A DNA stretch of 34,357 nt from Micavibrio sp. (GCA_002708415.1 PANS01000034.1:1-34357), one strand, 5' to 3'; numbered from the stretch's first letter, positions 1 to 8,085 are shown. Program-made: numbers and translations. The notes: generated by a model not told the origin, from the letters alone.

Positions 1-389
1 AAGGCTGCGCGCATAACTTTTTCGCTGTAACGCTCGAATTTACGCGCATCGGAAGGGACACAAGTGACACTGATTTCAACGCTTGTCCGTAAATCATAGA
101 CCATCGTATAGCTTGTGAGTTGATAGCATTTTCCTTTCGCGTTTTCGGGGCAACGGCGTGATGCATAAGGCGCTTCGGGGAAAGTGATTTCAAAGTCACA
201 AAAATCGGGTGCGTAACGAACGGATGTGTCTTCCACTTCCTCTTCAGTTTCTTCTTGGAACTCTTCCAAGACGGCGTCAATGGCATCTGTTTCTTGTGCA
301 TAAGAAACACAGGAAAGCATTGTCATTGCGAGGAATAAAATGACAAAATAATTTAGAATATAGCTAGAAGATTGCCGCGCTTGTTTCAC
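1..389 (-). CDS. Exported protein of unknown function (C-terminus beyond window)
   Basis: Translating the minus strand gives an open frame from a GTG at 387-389 to the left edge. The first ~32 residues form a good Sec signal peptide: basic start (MKQARQ), a hydrophobic core (NYFVILFLAMTML) and a likely cleavage after VSYA before QETD. Next comes an acidic linker rich in Glu, then a Cys-containing region (CDFEITF, RRCPENAKGKCYQL, SVTCVP) that could form disulfides in the periplasm. ATGs at 326 and 320 are alternative starts but would cut the signal peptide. No strong Shine-Dalgarno is seen. It follows hisS by 32 bp on the same strand. I do not recognise the family; the 3' end is missing. Confidence 0.6.
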   Translation of the reverse strand, partial: MKQARQSSSYILNYFVILFLAMTMLSCVSYAQETDAIDAVLEEFQEETEEEVEDTSVRYAPDFCDFEITFPEAPYASRRCPENAKGKCYQLTSYTMVYDLRTSVEISVTCVPSDARKFERYSEKVMRAA

Positions 390-402
390 AAGCTCGCAAT
401 GA
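318..402. repeat. REP-like repeat with inverted TCATTGCGAG copies
   Basis: The plus strand carries TCATTGCGAG near 323-332, and the reverse complement CTCGCAATGA lies at about 393-402. Between them an internal hairpin GCTTGT-TTC-ACAAGC is followed or preceded by AGATTGCC. The motif set CGTCATTGCGAGC ... GGCAATCT resembles dispersed palindromic elements found in several bacterial genomes. The element lies across the signal-peptide codons and the GTG start of the preceding exported protein. Confidence 0.5.
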
Positions 403-421
403 CGGCTTTGGAGTGACGGCT

Positions 422-1780
422 TCATGATTTATTCCAATCGCTTAAGGCTTGAATGTTTTCCTCGCCACTTTCAACGTTTTTGAATTTGGCATTCACATCG
501 TCTTGCGGGTAACAGATTGTTGGGATCATTTTGTTTTTCGCGTATTTATAGTGCTTATCCCACTTTTTAACGGTGTGATAAACTTCAACATTCAGACCTT
601 GTTGACGCAGCGTTTGAGCCGTTTTTATTGCTAAGGCCGCTTCATTTTTGTTTTCTGTATAAACAAGAATATCTGTCGGAGATTTTGGTCCAATGCCTAG
701 TTTCTCTGGGTGTGTTTGACGGATAACATCAAACAGACGTGAAAAGCCAATGGAGATTCCAACACCCGGCAGGTGTTTGTTAATGTACTGACCCGCCAGA
801 TCATCGTAACGACCGCCCGAACAAACAGAGCCTTCATATTCAGGAATATCGAGAAGCTGTGTCTCGTATACCGTTCCCGTGTAGTAATCAAGACCGCGGA
901 CGATGGAGAGGTCAGCGACAACCGCGCCTTCGGGAAGGTGCGAGAGGTTGTCGAGGACAGATTTAAGTTCGTGAATTCCGTCGATCATGTCTTCATGAGG
1001 TATGTCTTCGAGTGGAAATATTGCCTTACTAATACTTGCCTCTAGGGCATTAGAGTTAGAGACTTTTATTTGAGCTATTTTTAGCAGAGTGCTTTTCTCA
1101 TAACTATCAAGAGGGAACGCGTTAAGCTCTTCTAAAACAGCGTCCTCTCCAATTTTCTCTAGCTTATCTAGAATTCTTAAAATCAGAGTCCCATGTTTCT
1201 TTTTTTCAATACCATCTATAAAGCCAAGAAGGATTCTTCTATTAGAAATTCGCAACTGCACGCGACCGATATTGAGGCCTTCAAGGGTTTCATAGATCAT
1301 GCTTGCGATTTCGGAATCAAATGATAGAGGTAAGTTATCGACATTAATCACATCGATATCACATTGATAGAATTCACGCATGCGGCCCATTTGTGGGCGC
1401 TCTCCTCGCCAGACACGTTGCATTTGATAACGTTTAAAGGGGAAAACAAGATCGTTAAAGTGCTGCGCGGTATAGCGCGCAAAAGGCACTGTTTGGTCAA
1501 AGTGTAGGGCGAGACGGGATTCTTTATCGCTGTCTTCGTCTTTATGAAGGCGCTCTAGCACATAGATTTCTTTGTCCACTTCACCCTTGGCGAGAAGCAC
1601 GTCAATTTCTTCAACAGAAGGTGTTTCAATGGAGCAAAAACCATAGCTTTCAAAGGTCTTGCGAATATGGTCGAACCAGCGCTGTTCAGCAAGGCGCTCT
1701 TCAGGCAGCCATTCAGGAAATCCGCTAATAGGTTTTGGTTTATATATACTTGCTTTTTTGTTTCTAGGTTTTTCGATCAT
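422..1780 (-). CDS. hisS: Histidyl-tRNA synthetase
   Basis: This class II aminoacyl-tRNA synthetase charges tRNA-His with histidine in the cytoplasm. It is 452 aa, slightly longer than the usual ~420. Motif 1 lies near ETPSVEEID (52-60). The substrate-binding segment is HFDQTVPFARY (93-103). Motif 2 is RGERPQMGRMREFYQCD (125-141). The histidine-specific VRGLDYYTGTVYE and the motif 3 GGRYDDL follow, with a C-terminal anticodon-binding domain from about residue 365. The HFDQTVPFARY and REFYQCD segments resemble the eukaryote-type HisRS group rather than the E. coli type (RPEGTAG, RQFHQ). ATG start at 1780. It is downstream of cobT on the same strand, separated by a palindromic repeat. Confidence 0.95.
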   Translation of the reverse strand: MIEKPRNKKASIYKPKPISGFPEWLPEERLAEQRWFDHIRKTFESYGFCSIETPSVEEIDVLLAKGEVDKEIYVLERLHKDEDSDKESRLALHFDQTVPFARYTAQHFNDLVFPFKRYQMQRVWRGERPQMGRMREFYQCDIDVINVDNLPLSFDSEIASMIYETLEGLNIGRVQLRISNRRILLGFIDGIEKKKHGTLILRILDKLEKIGEDAVLEELNAFPLDSYEKSTLLKIAQIKVSNSNALEASISKAIFPLEDIPHEDMIDGIHELKSVLDNLSHLPEGAVVADLSIVRGLDYYTGTVYETQLLDIPEYEGSVCSGGRYDDLAGQYINKHLPGVGISIGFSRLFDVIRQTHPEKLGIGPKSPTDILVYTENKNEAALAIKTAQTLRQQGLNVEVYHTVKKWDKHYKYAKNKMIPTICYPQDDVNAKFKNVESGEENIQALSDWNKS

Positions 1781-1823
1781 GAGCTCTTATACCTACAAAG
1801 GCGTAAAGGCACAAAGATTTTTT

Positions 1824-1905
1824 CCCCTCACCCGATTTTTGCATTGCTCCAATCACCCTCTCCCTTGGGGAGAGGGAGGGGCCCATTTTTATGGGAAGGT
1901 GAGGG
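1824..1905. repeat. Palindromic intergenic repeat (nested hairpins) between cobT and hisS
   Basis: An outer inverted repeat CCCTCACC (1825-1832) / GGTGAGGG (1898-1905) encloses a 9-bp perfect stem CCCTCTCCC (1856-1864) / GGGAGAGGG (1868-1876) and a third hairpin CCCAT-TTTT-ATGGG (1882-1895). This three-hairpin layout and its CCCTCTCCC/GGTGAGGG motifs match a widespread class of REP/MITE-like intergenic elements. It lies just after the cobT stop and could also weaken read-through into hisS or protect the cobT mRNA 3' end. There is no typical U-run terminator. Confidence 0.7.
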
Positions 1906-1909
1906 CAAG

Positions 1910-3763
1910 TTAAACATCAAAAAGACGTTCTAAACGGCTTACAAGCGCATTGGCGAGTTCATCGGCGTCGGAAATGGTCATGGCGCGTGAATAATAGCGC
2001 GTGACATCATGACCAATACCAATGGCGGTGAGTTCCACCTGTTTGACGTTTTCAACCCATGCGATGACGTTACGAAGATCTGTTTCCAGCACATTGGCGG
2101 GATTAACAGAGAGCGTTGAATCATCAACGGGAGCACCATCAGAAATAACCATCAGGATTTTGCGTTGTTCTTGACGACGGGCAAGGCGGTTATGCGCCCA
2201 AACGAGCGCTTCACCATCGATATTTTCTTTTAAAATACCTTCTTTGAGCATGAGCCCTAGATTCTTACGCGAACGGCGGAGCGGCGTATCGGCGCTCTTA
2301 TATATAATGTGACGCAGATCATTCAAGCGACCAGGGAAGGGAGATCGCCCTTGTTCAATCCATAGATCACGAGATTTTCCGCCCTTCCATGTGCGGGTGG
2401 TAAAGCCGAGGATTTCTACCTTCACGCCGCAACGTTCCAATGTGCGGGAAAGGATATCGGCACAAAGGGCGGCAATCGCAATGGGGCGGCCACGCATGGA
2501 GCCCGAATTATCAATGAGGATACTGACAACCGTGTCGCGGAAATCGGTTTCTTTTTCTGATTTGAAAGCGCGCGGCACATTGGCGCCCGTAATAATGCGC
2601 GTGAGTTTTGCAGCATCTAAAACGCCTTCTTCAAGGTCAAATTGCCAGCTGCGTTGTTGTTGCGCCATTAGTTTGCGCTGTAGACGATTGGCCAGTTTAC
2701 TAACGACACCTTGAACGTTCTGTAGTTGTTTATCGAGTAGAGCACGTAAACGTGTTAGCTCTTCGGGATCGGCTAAATCTTCGGCAGCAATTATTTCATC
2801 AAATGCTTTGGTGTAGATATGATAACGTCCCTCTGGATCATGTGCATAGTTTTCAGGGCGGCGTTGTTGCGCTTCGCCACCTTGATCAGCATCACTCTCT
2901 CCATCGAAATCTTCTTGCCCGATATCATCCATTTTTTCGGCGTCACCATCACCGTGCGCCTCGTTATCTTCTGTGGAATCGAGCGCTTCGCCGCGGGCTT
3001 GTGTGTCGTTTTGTTCGCCGCTTTCTGTACTGTCATCAGTCTCTTGATCTTCGCTCTCTCCATCGCCGCTTTCATCTGCATTGGCATTAAGCTGATTATC
3101 GTCAGTGTTATCGCTAGGTGCTAGTAAACCTAGCTCTACTAGCATTTGCCGAGATAAAGTGGCGTACGCCTCTTGATCATGAATGTTGGCTTTTAGGCTT
3201 TCTAATGTCTCGGCACCAATTTTTTCATCAAGCCAAGGTTGCCATTTTTTGATAAGTGTTTTTGCATTTTCTGGTGTTGCTTCACCTGTTAGGTTCAGGC
3301 GTGTTATAGCGTGTAACGCATCGCCGATATTACTATCTTCACGTGATTGTAGGCGTTGATACCCTAAACGCGCGCATTTATCATTTAAAACCTCACCTAA
3401 ATTATGGAGTACACCAGGCATTTCATTCGCGCCAATGGCTTCACAGCGCGCTTGCTCTAATGCGTCAAAGGCCGCTTTTGCGGTGAGGTCTAATGGTGTG
3501 TTGGAGAGGTGAAGATCTTTATGATGGTGTTTTAGGCGAAGCGCTTTTGCATCACTCGCGCCCCGAATGAGGGCTAGATCTTTTTCATCCATATGTTGGC
3601 TGGGGAGAGGAAGGGTAGTCTTAACTTCATCTGCATGTGTTGGGCGTTCTAAACGCTCATTCGCAGAAAAAGATACGTCGGTATGCTTTGCCCGCGCCAT
3701 TGCTTTCAATGTTGCAGCGGTTGCAGTTTTTAAATTTTCAATTTTTTCTTTGTTTTTAGGCAT
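1910..3763 (-). CDS. cobT: Cobaltochelatase subunit CobT (VWA-domain protein)
   Basis: CobT is the von Willebrand A partner of the AAA+ protein CobS. With CobN the pair forms the aerobic ATP-dependent cobaltochelatase that inserts cobalt into hydrogenobyrinic acid diamide. The 617-aa product has an N-terminal helical region, a long Asp/Glu-rich linker at about residues 220-310, and a C-terminal VWA domain with the MIDAS motif DNSGSM (418-423) and the segment VISDGAP (about 540). These are seen directly and match the family. No cobN or other corrin gene is in the window, so a role in cobalamin synthesis is inferred from homology. ATG at 3763, 211 bp after cobS. No clear Shine-Dalgarno. Confidence 0.93.
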   Translation of the reverse strand: MPKNKEKIENLKTATAATLKAMARAKHTDVSFSANERLERPTHADEVKTTLPLPSQHMDEKDLALIRGASDAKALRLKHHHKDLHLSNTPLDLTAKAAFDALEQARCEAIGANEMPGVLHNLGEVLNDKCARLGYQRLQSREDSNIGDALHAITRLNLTGEATPENAKTLIKKWQPWLDEKIGAETLESLKANIHDQEAYATLSRQMLVELGLLAPSDNTDDNQLNANADESGDGESEDQETDDSTESGEQNDTQARGEALDSTEDNEAHGDGDAEKMDDIGQEDFDGESDADQGGEAQQRRPENYAHDPEGRYHIYTKAFDEIIAAEDLADPEELTRLRALLDKQLQNVQGVVSKLANRLQRKLMAQQQRSWQFDLEEGVLDAAKLTRIITGANVPRAFKSEKETDFRDTVVSILIDNSGSMRGRPIAIAALCADILSRTLERCGVKVEILGFTTRTWKGGKSRDLWIEQGRSPFPGRLNDLRHIIYKSADTPLRRSRKNLGLMLKEGILKENIDGEALVWAHNRLARRQEQRKILMVISDGAPVDDSTLSVNPANVLETDLRNVIAWVENVKQVELTAIGIGHDVTRYYSRAMTISDADELANALVSRLERLFDV

Positions 3764-3776
3764 AAAATATATTTAT

Positions 3777-3971
3777 ATGACAATTATGTTTTCTAAGTTC
3801 GAAACAAGCGATTGGGTTCTTTTGGGGGTTGGTGTGCTCGGCACGGCTTGGGTTCTTAGCACTGTCTGTGATAGGCAGTTTGTTCCTACGGTGATCAAAA
3901 ATGCTATCTCATGCCCAACCGATCATTTATTACCTTTGAGAGCATCCGATCTTGCACCAACTCCTCACTAA
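3777..3971 (+). CDS. Possible small membrane protein (uncertain)
   Basis: A 64-codon frame (ATG 3777, alternative ATG 3786) exactly fills the gap between cobT and cobS on the opposite strand without overlapping either. The product has one likely membrane helix (WVLLGVGVLGTAWVLSTVC, about residues 12-30) followed by a Cys- and Pro-containing tail. There is no recognisable Shine-Dalgarno and no family I know. It may be real or a chance frame. Confidence 0.3.
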   Translation: MTIMFSKFETSDWVLLGVGVLGTAWVLSTVCDRQFVPTVIKNAISCPTDHLLPLRASDLAPTPH

Positions 3972-3974
3972 ACG

Positions 3975-4988
3975 TTAAATTAACTCCACTCCAAAACAGC
4001 GTTGGTAGTATTCCGCAATAATTGGCCATTCAAGTTCGTCACATTTATTCATGAAGGCGTAACGGAATGATTGTTCGCGGTCGCCAAAGATTTGAAAGTT
4101 TTCAACCCAGCTTAAAACTGTACGCGGGCTCATCAGTGTAGAAAGATCGCCGTTGATAAAACCTTGGCGTGTCAGGTCGGCCATTCTTACCATCGCATCC
4201 AAGTTCTCGCGGCCTTCTTTATTATCAAGTTCAGGCACTTTTGCAGTCATGATATTCACTTCGGTGTCGTGCTCTAAATAATTCAGTTGCGCGACAATGT
4301 TCCATCTATCCATTTGCGCTTGGTTTATTTGCTGCGTGCCGTGGTAAAGGCCAGTTGTATCACCAAGGCCAACCGTATTGGACGTTGCAAATAAGCGGAA
4401 GGCAGGGTGAGGGCGGATCACAACGTTTTGATCGAGAAGGGTAAGTTTCCCTTCTGCTTCCAAAACACGTTGAATAACGAACATCACATCGGGGCGCCCA
4501 GCATCATACTCATCAAAGACAAGCGCGACGGGGTTTTGAATAGCCCAAGGCAAAAGACCTTCCTGATAACGTGTGATTTGTTTTCCTTCCTGAAGGACAA
4601 TCATGTCCTTGCCTAGAAGATCAATACGGCTGACGTGGCTATCCATGTTGATACGCACACAGGGCCAGTTTAAGCGTGCGGCGACTTGCTCAATGTGCGT
4701 TGATTTACCTGTTCCGTGATACCCTTGCACCATGACGCGGCGATTGTGTGAAAAGCCAGCAAGAATAGCGATTGTTGTATCTCTATCAAATTTATAAGTA
4801 GAATCTACTTCTGGTACGTTTTCATTGTCCTCTTTAAATCCGGGAACTTTCCAATCAATGTCGATACCAAATGTTTCGCGTACATCATATTTTGTGTCAG
4901 GAATCGTGGTGTATTTTCCCTCTTTGTTGACAACTTTGGTGATATCAAAAGAAGCTGAGGATAGATCTTGTTCTTTTTTCGTAGCCAT
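3975..4988 (-). CDS. cobS: Cobaltochelatase subunit CobS (AAA+ ATPase)
   Basis: CobS is a MoxR-like AAA+ ATPase that assembles with CobT to power cobalt insertion by CobN. The 337-aa product has Walker [10 protein letters not shown] (89-97) and Walker B VALVFDE (154-160). A family-typical N-terminal segment reads [12 protein letters not shown] (15-26). Its length is normal for CobS. ATG at 4988, with the stop of the J-domain gene 25 bp upstream on the same strand, so J-protein, cobS and cobT are probably co-transcribed. Identification is firm; the substrate in this organism is inferred. Confidence 0.95.
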   Translation of the reverse strand: MATKKEQDLSSASFDITKVVNKEGKYTTIPDTKYDVRETFGIDIDWKVPGFKEDNENVPEVDSTYKFDRDTTIAILAGFSHNRRVMVQGYHGTGKSTHIEQVAARLNWPCVRINMDSHVSRIDLLGKDMIVLQEGKQITRYQEGLLPWAIQNPVALVFDEYDAGRPDVMFVIQRVLEAEGKLTLLDQNVVIRPHPAFRLFATSNTVGLGDTTGLYHGTQQINQAQMDRWNIVAQLNYLEHDTEVNIMTAKVPELDNKEGRENLDAMVRMADLTRQGFINGDLSTLMSPRTVLSWVENFQIFGDREQSFRYAFMNKCDELEWPIIAEYYQRCFGVELI

Positions 4989-5013
4989 TAAAACGTATCT
5001 TTCTTGTGTGAGG

Positions 5014-5646
5014 TTATTCTGTTTCTAAACGGTCAAAGTTCTGGTAGGCGAGCTTAAGAACTGTATAAGCCATATTGACTCTTTTTAGAAGCTCCTCGGC
5101 TTCGTCATCCCCTTGATTGTAGTCAGGGTGATATTTCTTGGCGAGTTCTTTGTACCGTTTCTTTATGCCTTCGAGTGTAATAGGGGGCTCTAATCCAAAG
5201 AGAGCAATAGCCTCAAACTCTGGACCATGGCGGTTAACTTGACGGCCGTGCTCTTCATATTCGTGATAGGCGCGTGAGGCTTCTTCATCAGGGCTTTCGC
5301 CTTTGCCGTGAAATTCCCACGCTTTTTTGCGAAGCTCATCCATTGGATCGCCGCCTTTAACATCATAGCGCCATGTCGGGCGGTCTCCATAAATACTGCT
5401 TAATATATGATCTTCAACTTCTTGGCTGTTCATACCATCAAAGAAATTCCAGGCACGATTGTATTCAGTAATATGCCTTTGACAGAAAAAGTAGTGATCT
5501 GAGAGGGATCTATCCTTTGGCGCGCGAAAATCACCTTCATCGGGGCAACCTGGCATTTCACAATGTTGTGCCTTAAAGCGGCTTTGAAAAACGCTTTTTT
5601 TCTCATCATATTCAGGAGATTTCGGTTTTAGGTTTATTTTTGGCAT
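5014..5646 (-). CDS. J-domain co-chaperone with N-terminal zinc-ribbon-like motif
   Basis: The 210-aa protein carries its J domain at the C-terminus (about 152-205), with the HPD triad at 173-175 inside [10 protein letters not shown] and helices on both sides. This should stimulate an Hsp70 (DnaK). The N-terminal part has a C29-x4-C34 ... C55-x2-H58 pattern (HCEMPGC and FFCQRH), consistent with a small metal site. It lacks the G/F region and the four CxxCxGxG repeats of DnaJ, so it is a specialised J-protein and not DnaJ itself. J-proteins of this kind are known next to cobS/cobT and bolA in alphaproteobacteria. It is the first gene of the minus-strand set, divergent from bolA. Confidence 0.88.
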   Translation of the reverse strand: MPKINLKPKSPEYDEKKSVFQSRFKAQHCEMPGCPDEGDFRAPKDRSLSDHYFFCQRHITEYNRAWNFFDGMNSQEVEDHILSSIYGDRPTWRYDVKGGDPMDELRKKAWEFHGKGESPDEEASRAYHEYEEHGRQVNRHGPEFEAIALFGLEPPITLEGIKKRYKELAKKYHPDYNQGDDEAEELLKRVNMAYTVLKLAYQNFDRLETE

Positions 5647-5655
5647 AACTTTACT

Positions 5656-5684
5656 ATTATGCGGGTTTTAGAGCATTCTTTCAA
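5656..5684 (-). promoter_or_regulatory. Possible sigma70 promoter for the J-protein-cobS-cobT set
   Basis: Read on the minus strand: TTGAAA (5679-5684), a 17-bp spacer, then CATAAT (5656-5661). It would initiate only a few bases before the ATG at 5646, giving a nearly leaderless message. The gene has no evident Shine-Dalgarno, which fits, but the match could be chance. Confidence 0.35.
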
Positions 5685-5728
5685 CATGTAGAGTGTCATA
5701 AATCAGTGTTAAGACAGGAATAAATGTA

Positions 5729-5989
5729 ATGAACATGCAAGAGCGCATAAACACAAAGTTGGAAGAGGGGTTTTCACCGATCTCTCTAAACGTAATGAAT
5801 GAGAGCCATCTTCATGCGGGGCATGCTGGTGACGATGGTAGTGGTGAAAGTCATTTTAGAATCGAAATAGAATCAAAATCCTTCAATGGTGTATCGCGTG
5901 TTGTGCGCGAACGTATGATTCATGATGCCTTGTCAGAAGAAATCAAAATTATTCACGCCTTATCTATTTCTGCAAAACCCGTAGAATAA
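5729..5989 (+). CDS. bolA: BolA family protein
   Basis: This 86-aa protein has the BolA fold. Visible features are the N-terminal ERINTKLEE helix, the strand with NESHLHAGHAG (likely ligand loop with His), ESHFRIEIESKSFNG, the helix RVVRERMIHDAL, and the terminal EIKIIHALSISAKP. BolA proteins partner monothiol glutaredoxins in Fe-S/redox regulation and can affect morphology genes. A Shine-Dalgarno AGGA lies 9 bases before the ATG (GACAGGAATAAATGTA). It is divergent from the J-protein/cobST set, an arrangement seen in other alphaproteobacteria. Confidence 0.93.
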   Translation: MNMQERINTKLEEGFSPISLNVMNESHLHAGHAGDDGSGESHFRIEIESKSFNGVSRVVRERMIHDALSEEIKIIHALSISAKPVE

Positions 5990-6075
5990 TTCACTTTTAA
6001 ATAATAGACTACCTACAGTTGTATGTTTTTTATAAAAATACAAGACAGGGTTGTGTTTTGTTCTTGTTTTGTTAC

Positions 6076-6108
6076 TGTGGTTGAGTGGTTTCAAGAAATG
6101 CAACCACA
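6076..6108. promoter_or_regulatory. Inverted repeat upstream of the ribbon-helix-helix gene
   Basis: TGTGGTTG (6076-6083) and CAACCACA (6101-6108) form an 8-bp perfect inverted repeat with a 17-base loop, ending 35 bp before the start at 6144. It could be an operator for the adjacent DNA-binding protein or an mRNA hairpin. No U-run follows, so a terminator is less likely. Confidence 0.35.
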
Positions 6109-6143
6109 AGCTTTATTAACAATAAGAAATAAATGGAGTTCTT

Positions 6144-6593
6144 ATGCCCAAAAGTAGCAAGAAATACAAAAGTACATTGGTTTCACGTGGTGTAACAGTA
6201 TCGGGAAAGCGGACATCGGTTCGATTAGAGCCAGAGATGTGGAAGGCATTAAGAGGGGTGGCAAAGCGTGAAAGATGTACTATTCATGACCTTTGCACCC
6301 TTGTTAATTTAAAAAAACATGCAGATACATCATTTACAGCAGCTATCCGTGTATTTTTAATGCTTTATTTTCGAGCTGCGAGTACAGAAGAAGGGCATAA
6401 AAAAGCAGGGCATGGTCAATTTTCTTTTATGAAAGAACGCGCAGGAGTTGATAAGAGTTGGTCAGCGCTTAAATTAAAGCGTGCTCTTGAGCAGGATCGG
6501 GAGAAATTAGAAATTGTGCAGAGAGATTCCTATGAAAGGATAGATCACGCTGACTATGGAAATCAGGGGCAGCATTATTCAAAAAGAATTTAG
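6144..6593 (+). CDS. Ribbon-helix-helix domain protein (RHH_4-like)
   Basis: The 149-aa protein has an alphaproteobacterial ribbon-helix-helix signature. A basic N-terminus precedes the strand GKRTSVRLEPEMWKAL (about 21-36), followed by helices AKRERCTIHDLCTLVN and SFTAAIRVFLMLYFRAA. Members of this Pfam group (RHH_4) are predicted DNA-binding proteins whose targets are mostly unknown. The C-terminal ~60 residues are charged and without a recognised domain. Good Shine-Dalgarno GGAG 6 bases before the ATG. It lies 154 bp after bolA and has a hairpin upstream that could mediate autoregulation (inference). It converges with accA. Confidence 0.75.
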   Translation: MPKSSKKYKSTLVSRGVTVSGKRTSVRLEPEMWKALRGVAKRERCTIHDLCTLVNLKKHADTSFTAAIRVFLMLYFRAASTEEGHKKAGHGQFSFMKERAGVDKSWSALKLKRALEQDREKLEIVQRDSYERIDHADYGNQGQHYSKRI

Positions 6594-6607
6594 TATTTTT
6601 TGATTGA

Positions 6608-7555
6608 TTAAGCAGCTTGTCCGAAAGCGAGAAACTTTTGACGGCGAGCTGCCTTTAACTTATCTGCATCCCATGGAGTAAGCTGTATAAGCGCTTTTTC
6701 AATTTGAGCAGAAACGTTTTGAATGGTTTGTTCTTTCGCACGATGTGCGCCGCCCATTGGTTCGGAAATGATCCCGTCAATGAGTTTCAAATCTAGAATA
6801 TCTTGCGCTGTAATCTTCAAAGCTGTTGCCGCATCTTCCGCATAATCACGACTACGCCAAAGAATAGAGGCACAACCTTCTGGTGAGATAACAGAATAGA
6901 TAGAGTGTTCAAGCATATAAATGCGATCTGCTGTAGCAATAGCTATCGCGCCGCCAGAACCGCCTTCACCAATAACAACAGAAACGATAGGCACGCTAAC
7001 GTTTAGGCATGTTTCGATTGATTTTGCAATGGCCTCACTTTGGCCGCGCTCTTCCGCGCCCATACCAGGATAGGCACCAGCTGTGTCGACAAGGCTAATT
7101 ACAGGGATTTGGAATTGTTCAGCCATCTTCATGAGGCGTTGAGCTTTACGATAGCCTTCAGGGCGCGCCATACCAAAATTATGTTTTAGGCGGCTTTCAG
7201 TATCATGGCCACGTTCTTGGCCAATAATAACACATGATTGACCATTAAAACGTCCGATACCACCAAGAAGGGCTTCGTCGTTGGCGAAGTTACGATCACC
7301 AGCAAGGGGCGTGAAATCTTCGATCATACCATCAATGTAATCACCAAAATGTGGACGATTTTGGTGACGGGCCACTTGTACTTTTTGAGCAGGGGTAAGT
7401 TTACCGTAAGTTTGAGTTAAGAGTTTTTGAACTTTCTTTTGCATACGCTCAAGTTCATCGGCCATATCCGCAGATGTTTCGCTATCCATGCTTTGAAGCT
7501 CGGCGACTTTGCCTTCTAGCTCTACGATTTGCTTTTCAAACTCTAGGTGACTCAT
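6608..7555 (-). CDS. accA: Acetyl-CoA carboxylase carboxyltransferase subunit alpha
   Basis: AccA and AccD form the carboxyltransferase that transfers CO2 from carboxybiotin to acetyl-CoA, making malonyl-CoA for fatty acid synthesis. The 315-aa length is normal. Visible family features are the N-terminal coiled helix (FEKQIVELEGKVAELQ), HQNRPHFGDYIDGM, GMARPEGYRKAQRLM, DTAGAYPGMGAEERGQSEAI, the oxyanion-loop segment GEGGSGGAIAI and EHSIYSVISPEGCASILW. ATG at 7555 with GGGAA about 10 bases upstream. It appears monocistronic, with a structured 200-bp upstream region. Confidence 0.97.
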   Translation of the reverse strand: MSHLEFEKQIVELEGKVAELQSMDSETSADMADELERMQKKVQKLLTQTYGKLTPAQKVQVARHQNRPHFGDYIDGMIEDFTPLAGDRNFANDEALLGGIGRFNGQSCVIIGQERGHDTESRLKHNFGMARPEGYRKAQRLMKMAEQFQIPVISLVDTAGAYPGMGAEERGQSEAIAKSIETCLNVSVPIVSVVIGEGGSGGAIAIATADRIYMLEHSIYSVISPEGCASILWRSRDYAEDAATALKITAQDILDLKLIDGIISEPMGGAHRAKEQTIQNVSAQIEKALIQLTPWDADKLKAARRQKFLAFGQAA

Positions 7556-7574
7556 TTCGTTATTCCCATTTACC

Positions 7575-7678
7575 TTTTAACATCGTTTCTTATCGCTCAC
7601 GTATTTATATACGCTTCGCTCTGCGTGCCTAGTTAAAAAATAAATCGGCGCAACGAAGATCAGAGCGATATGGTTAAA
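7575..7678. promoter_or_regulatory. Extended inverted repeat in the accA upstream region
   Basis: Paired arms on the plus strand are TTTAAC (7576-7581) / GTTAAA (7673-7678), TATCGCTC (7591-7598) / GAGCGATA (7663-7670), and CTTCG (7614-7618) / CGAAG (7654-7658). Together they can fold a ~100-base stem with bulges just before accA. It may be a decayed palindromic element or a leader RNA. The rest of the 203-bp gap (7556-7758) shows no gene. Confidence 0.4.
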
Positions 7679-7758
7679 TTTCATGACTGTGATAGCAAAT
7701 CAGGCAGCCCAGTACAAGATAACTTGCACAAGAACTGTTGGATTTTAGGAATGCAAAA

Positions 7759-8085
7759 TTAAGCTACTAATGCAGGGTGATCTTCTCTAACAAAACCATC
7801 TAACATGAGCATGAGATCTTGCCCATCTTCAGTTATGCGCCAAGGTTGTTGTCCAAAAGGCTTGTGCCTATCTGGTTCCGTCATTTTCCCACAGGCCAAT
7901 TCGTTTAGTATTCGTGTTAGGCAAACATCTGTTATTGGTGGAATGTCACGGTGTTCTCCATGTATCTCGCCTATGTTGCCTTTTAGTGCGCTGAAATCTA
8001 GATATTTTGTAGAGCCATCATTTGCTCCTGCATGATTAAATGCTTTTAATACAATATATGTGTGTATGGTTTCTAATCTAGCCAT
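7759..8085 (-). CDS. Small protein of unknown function, winged-helix-like
   Basis: A 108-aa cytoplasmic protein without signal peptide. No known family is recognised. The order of elements resembles a winged helix-turn-helix: an N-terminal helix (LETIHTYIVLKAFNHA), a helix pair around PPITDVCLTRILNELACG, and a hairpin leading into WRITEDGQDLMLML, a pattern like the wing and following helix of MarR/PadR-type proteins. This is pattern inference only. Good Shine-Dalgarno (CGGAG, 7 bases before the ATG at 8085). It follows xerD on the same strand just 21 bp after a strong terminator hairpin, so it may depend on read-through or on a promoter inside xerD. Confidence 0.6.
   Translation of the reverse strand: MARLETIHTYIVLKAFNHAGANDGSTKYLDFSALKGNIGEIHGEHRDIPPITDVCLTRILNELACGKMTEPDRHKPFGQQPWRITEDGQDLMLMLDGFVREDHPALVA

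Noticed and set aside
1659-1933. Plus-strand reading frames across the hisS start and repeat
   Set aside because: They overlap hisS and the palindromic repeat on the opposite strand and have no recognisable domain.
5990-6060. Terminator after bolA
   Set aside because: TTGTAT/ATACAA is a weak 6-bp AT stem with the T-run inside the loop, not after the stem.
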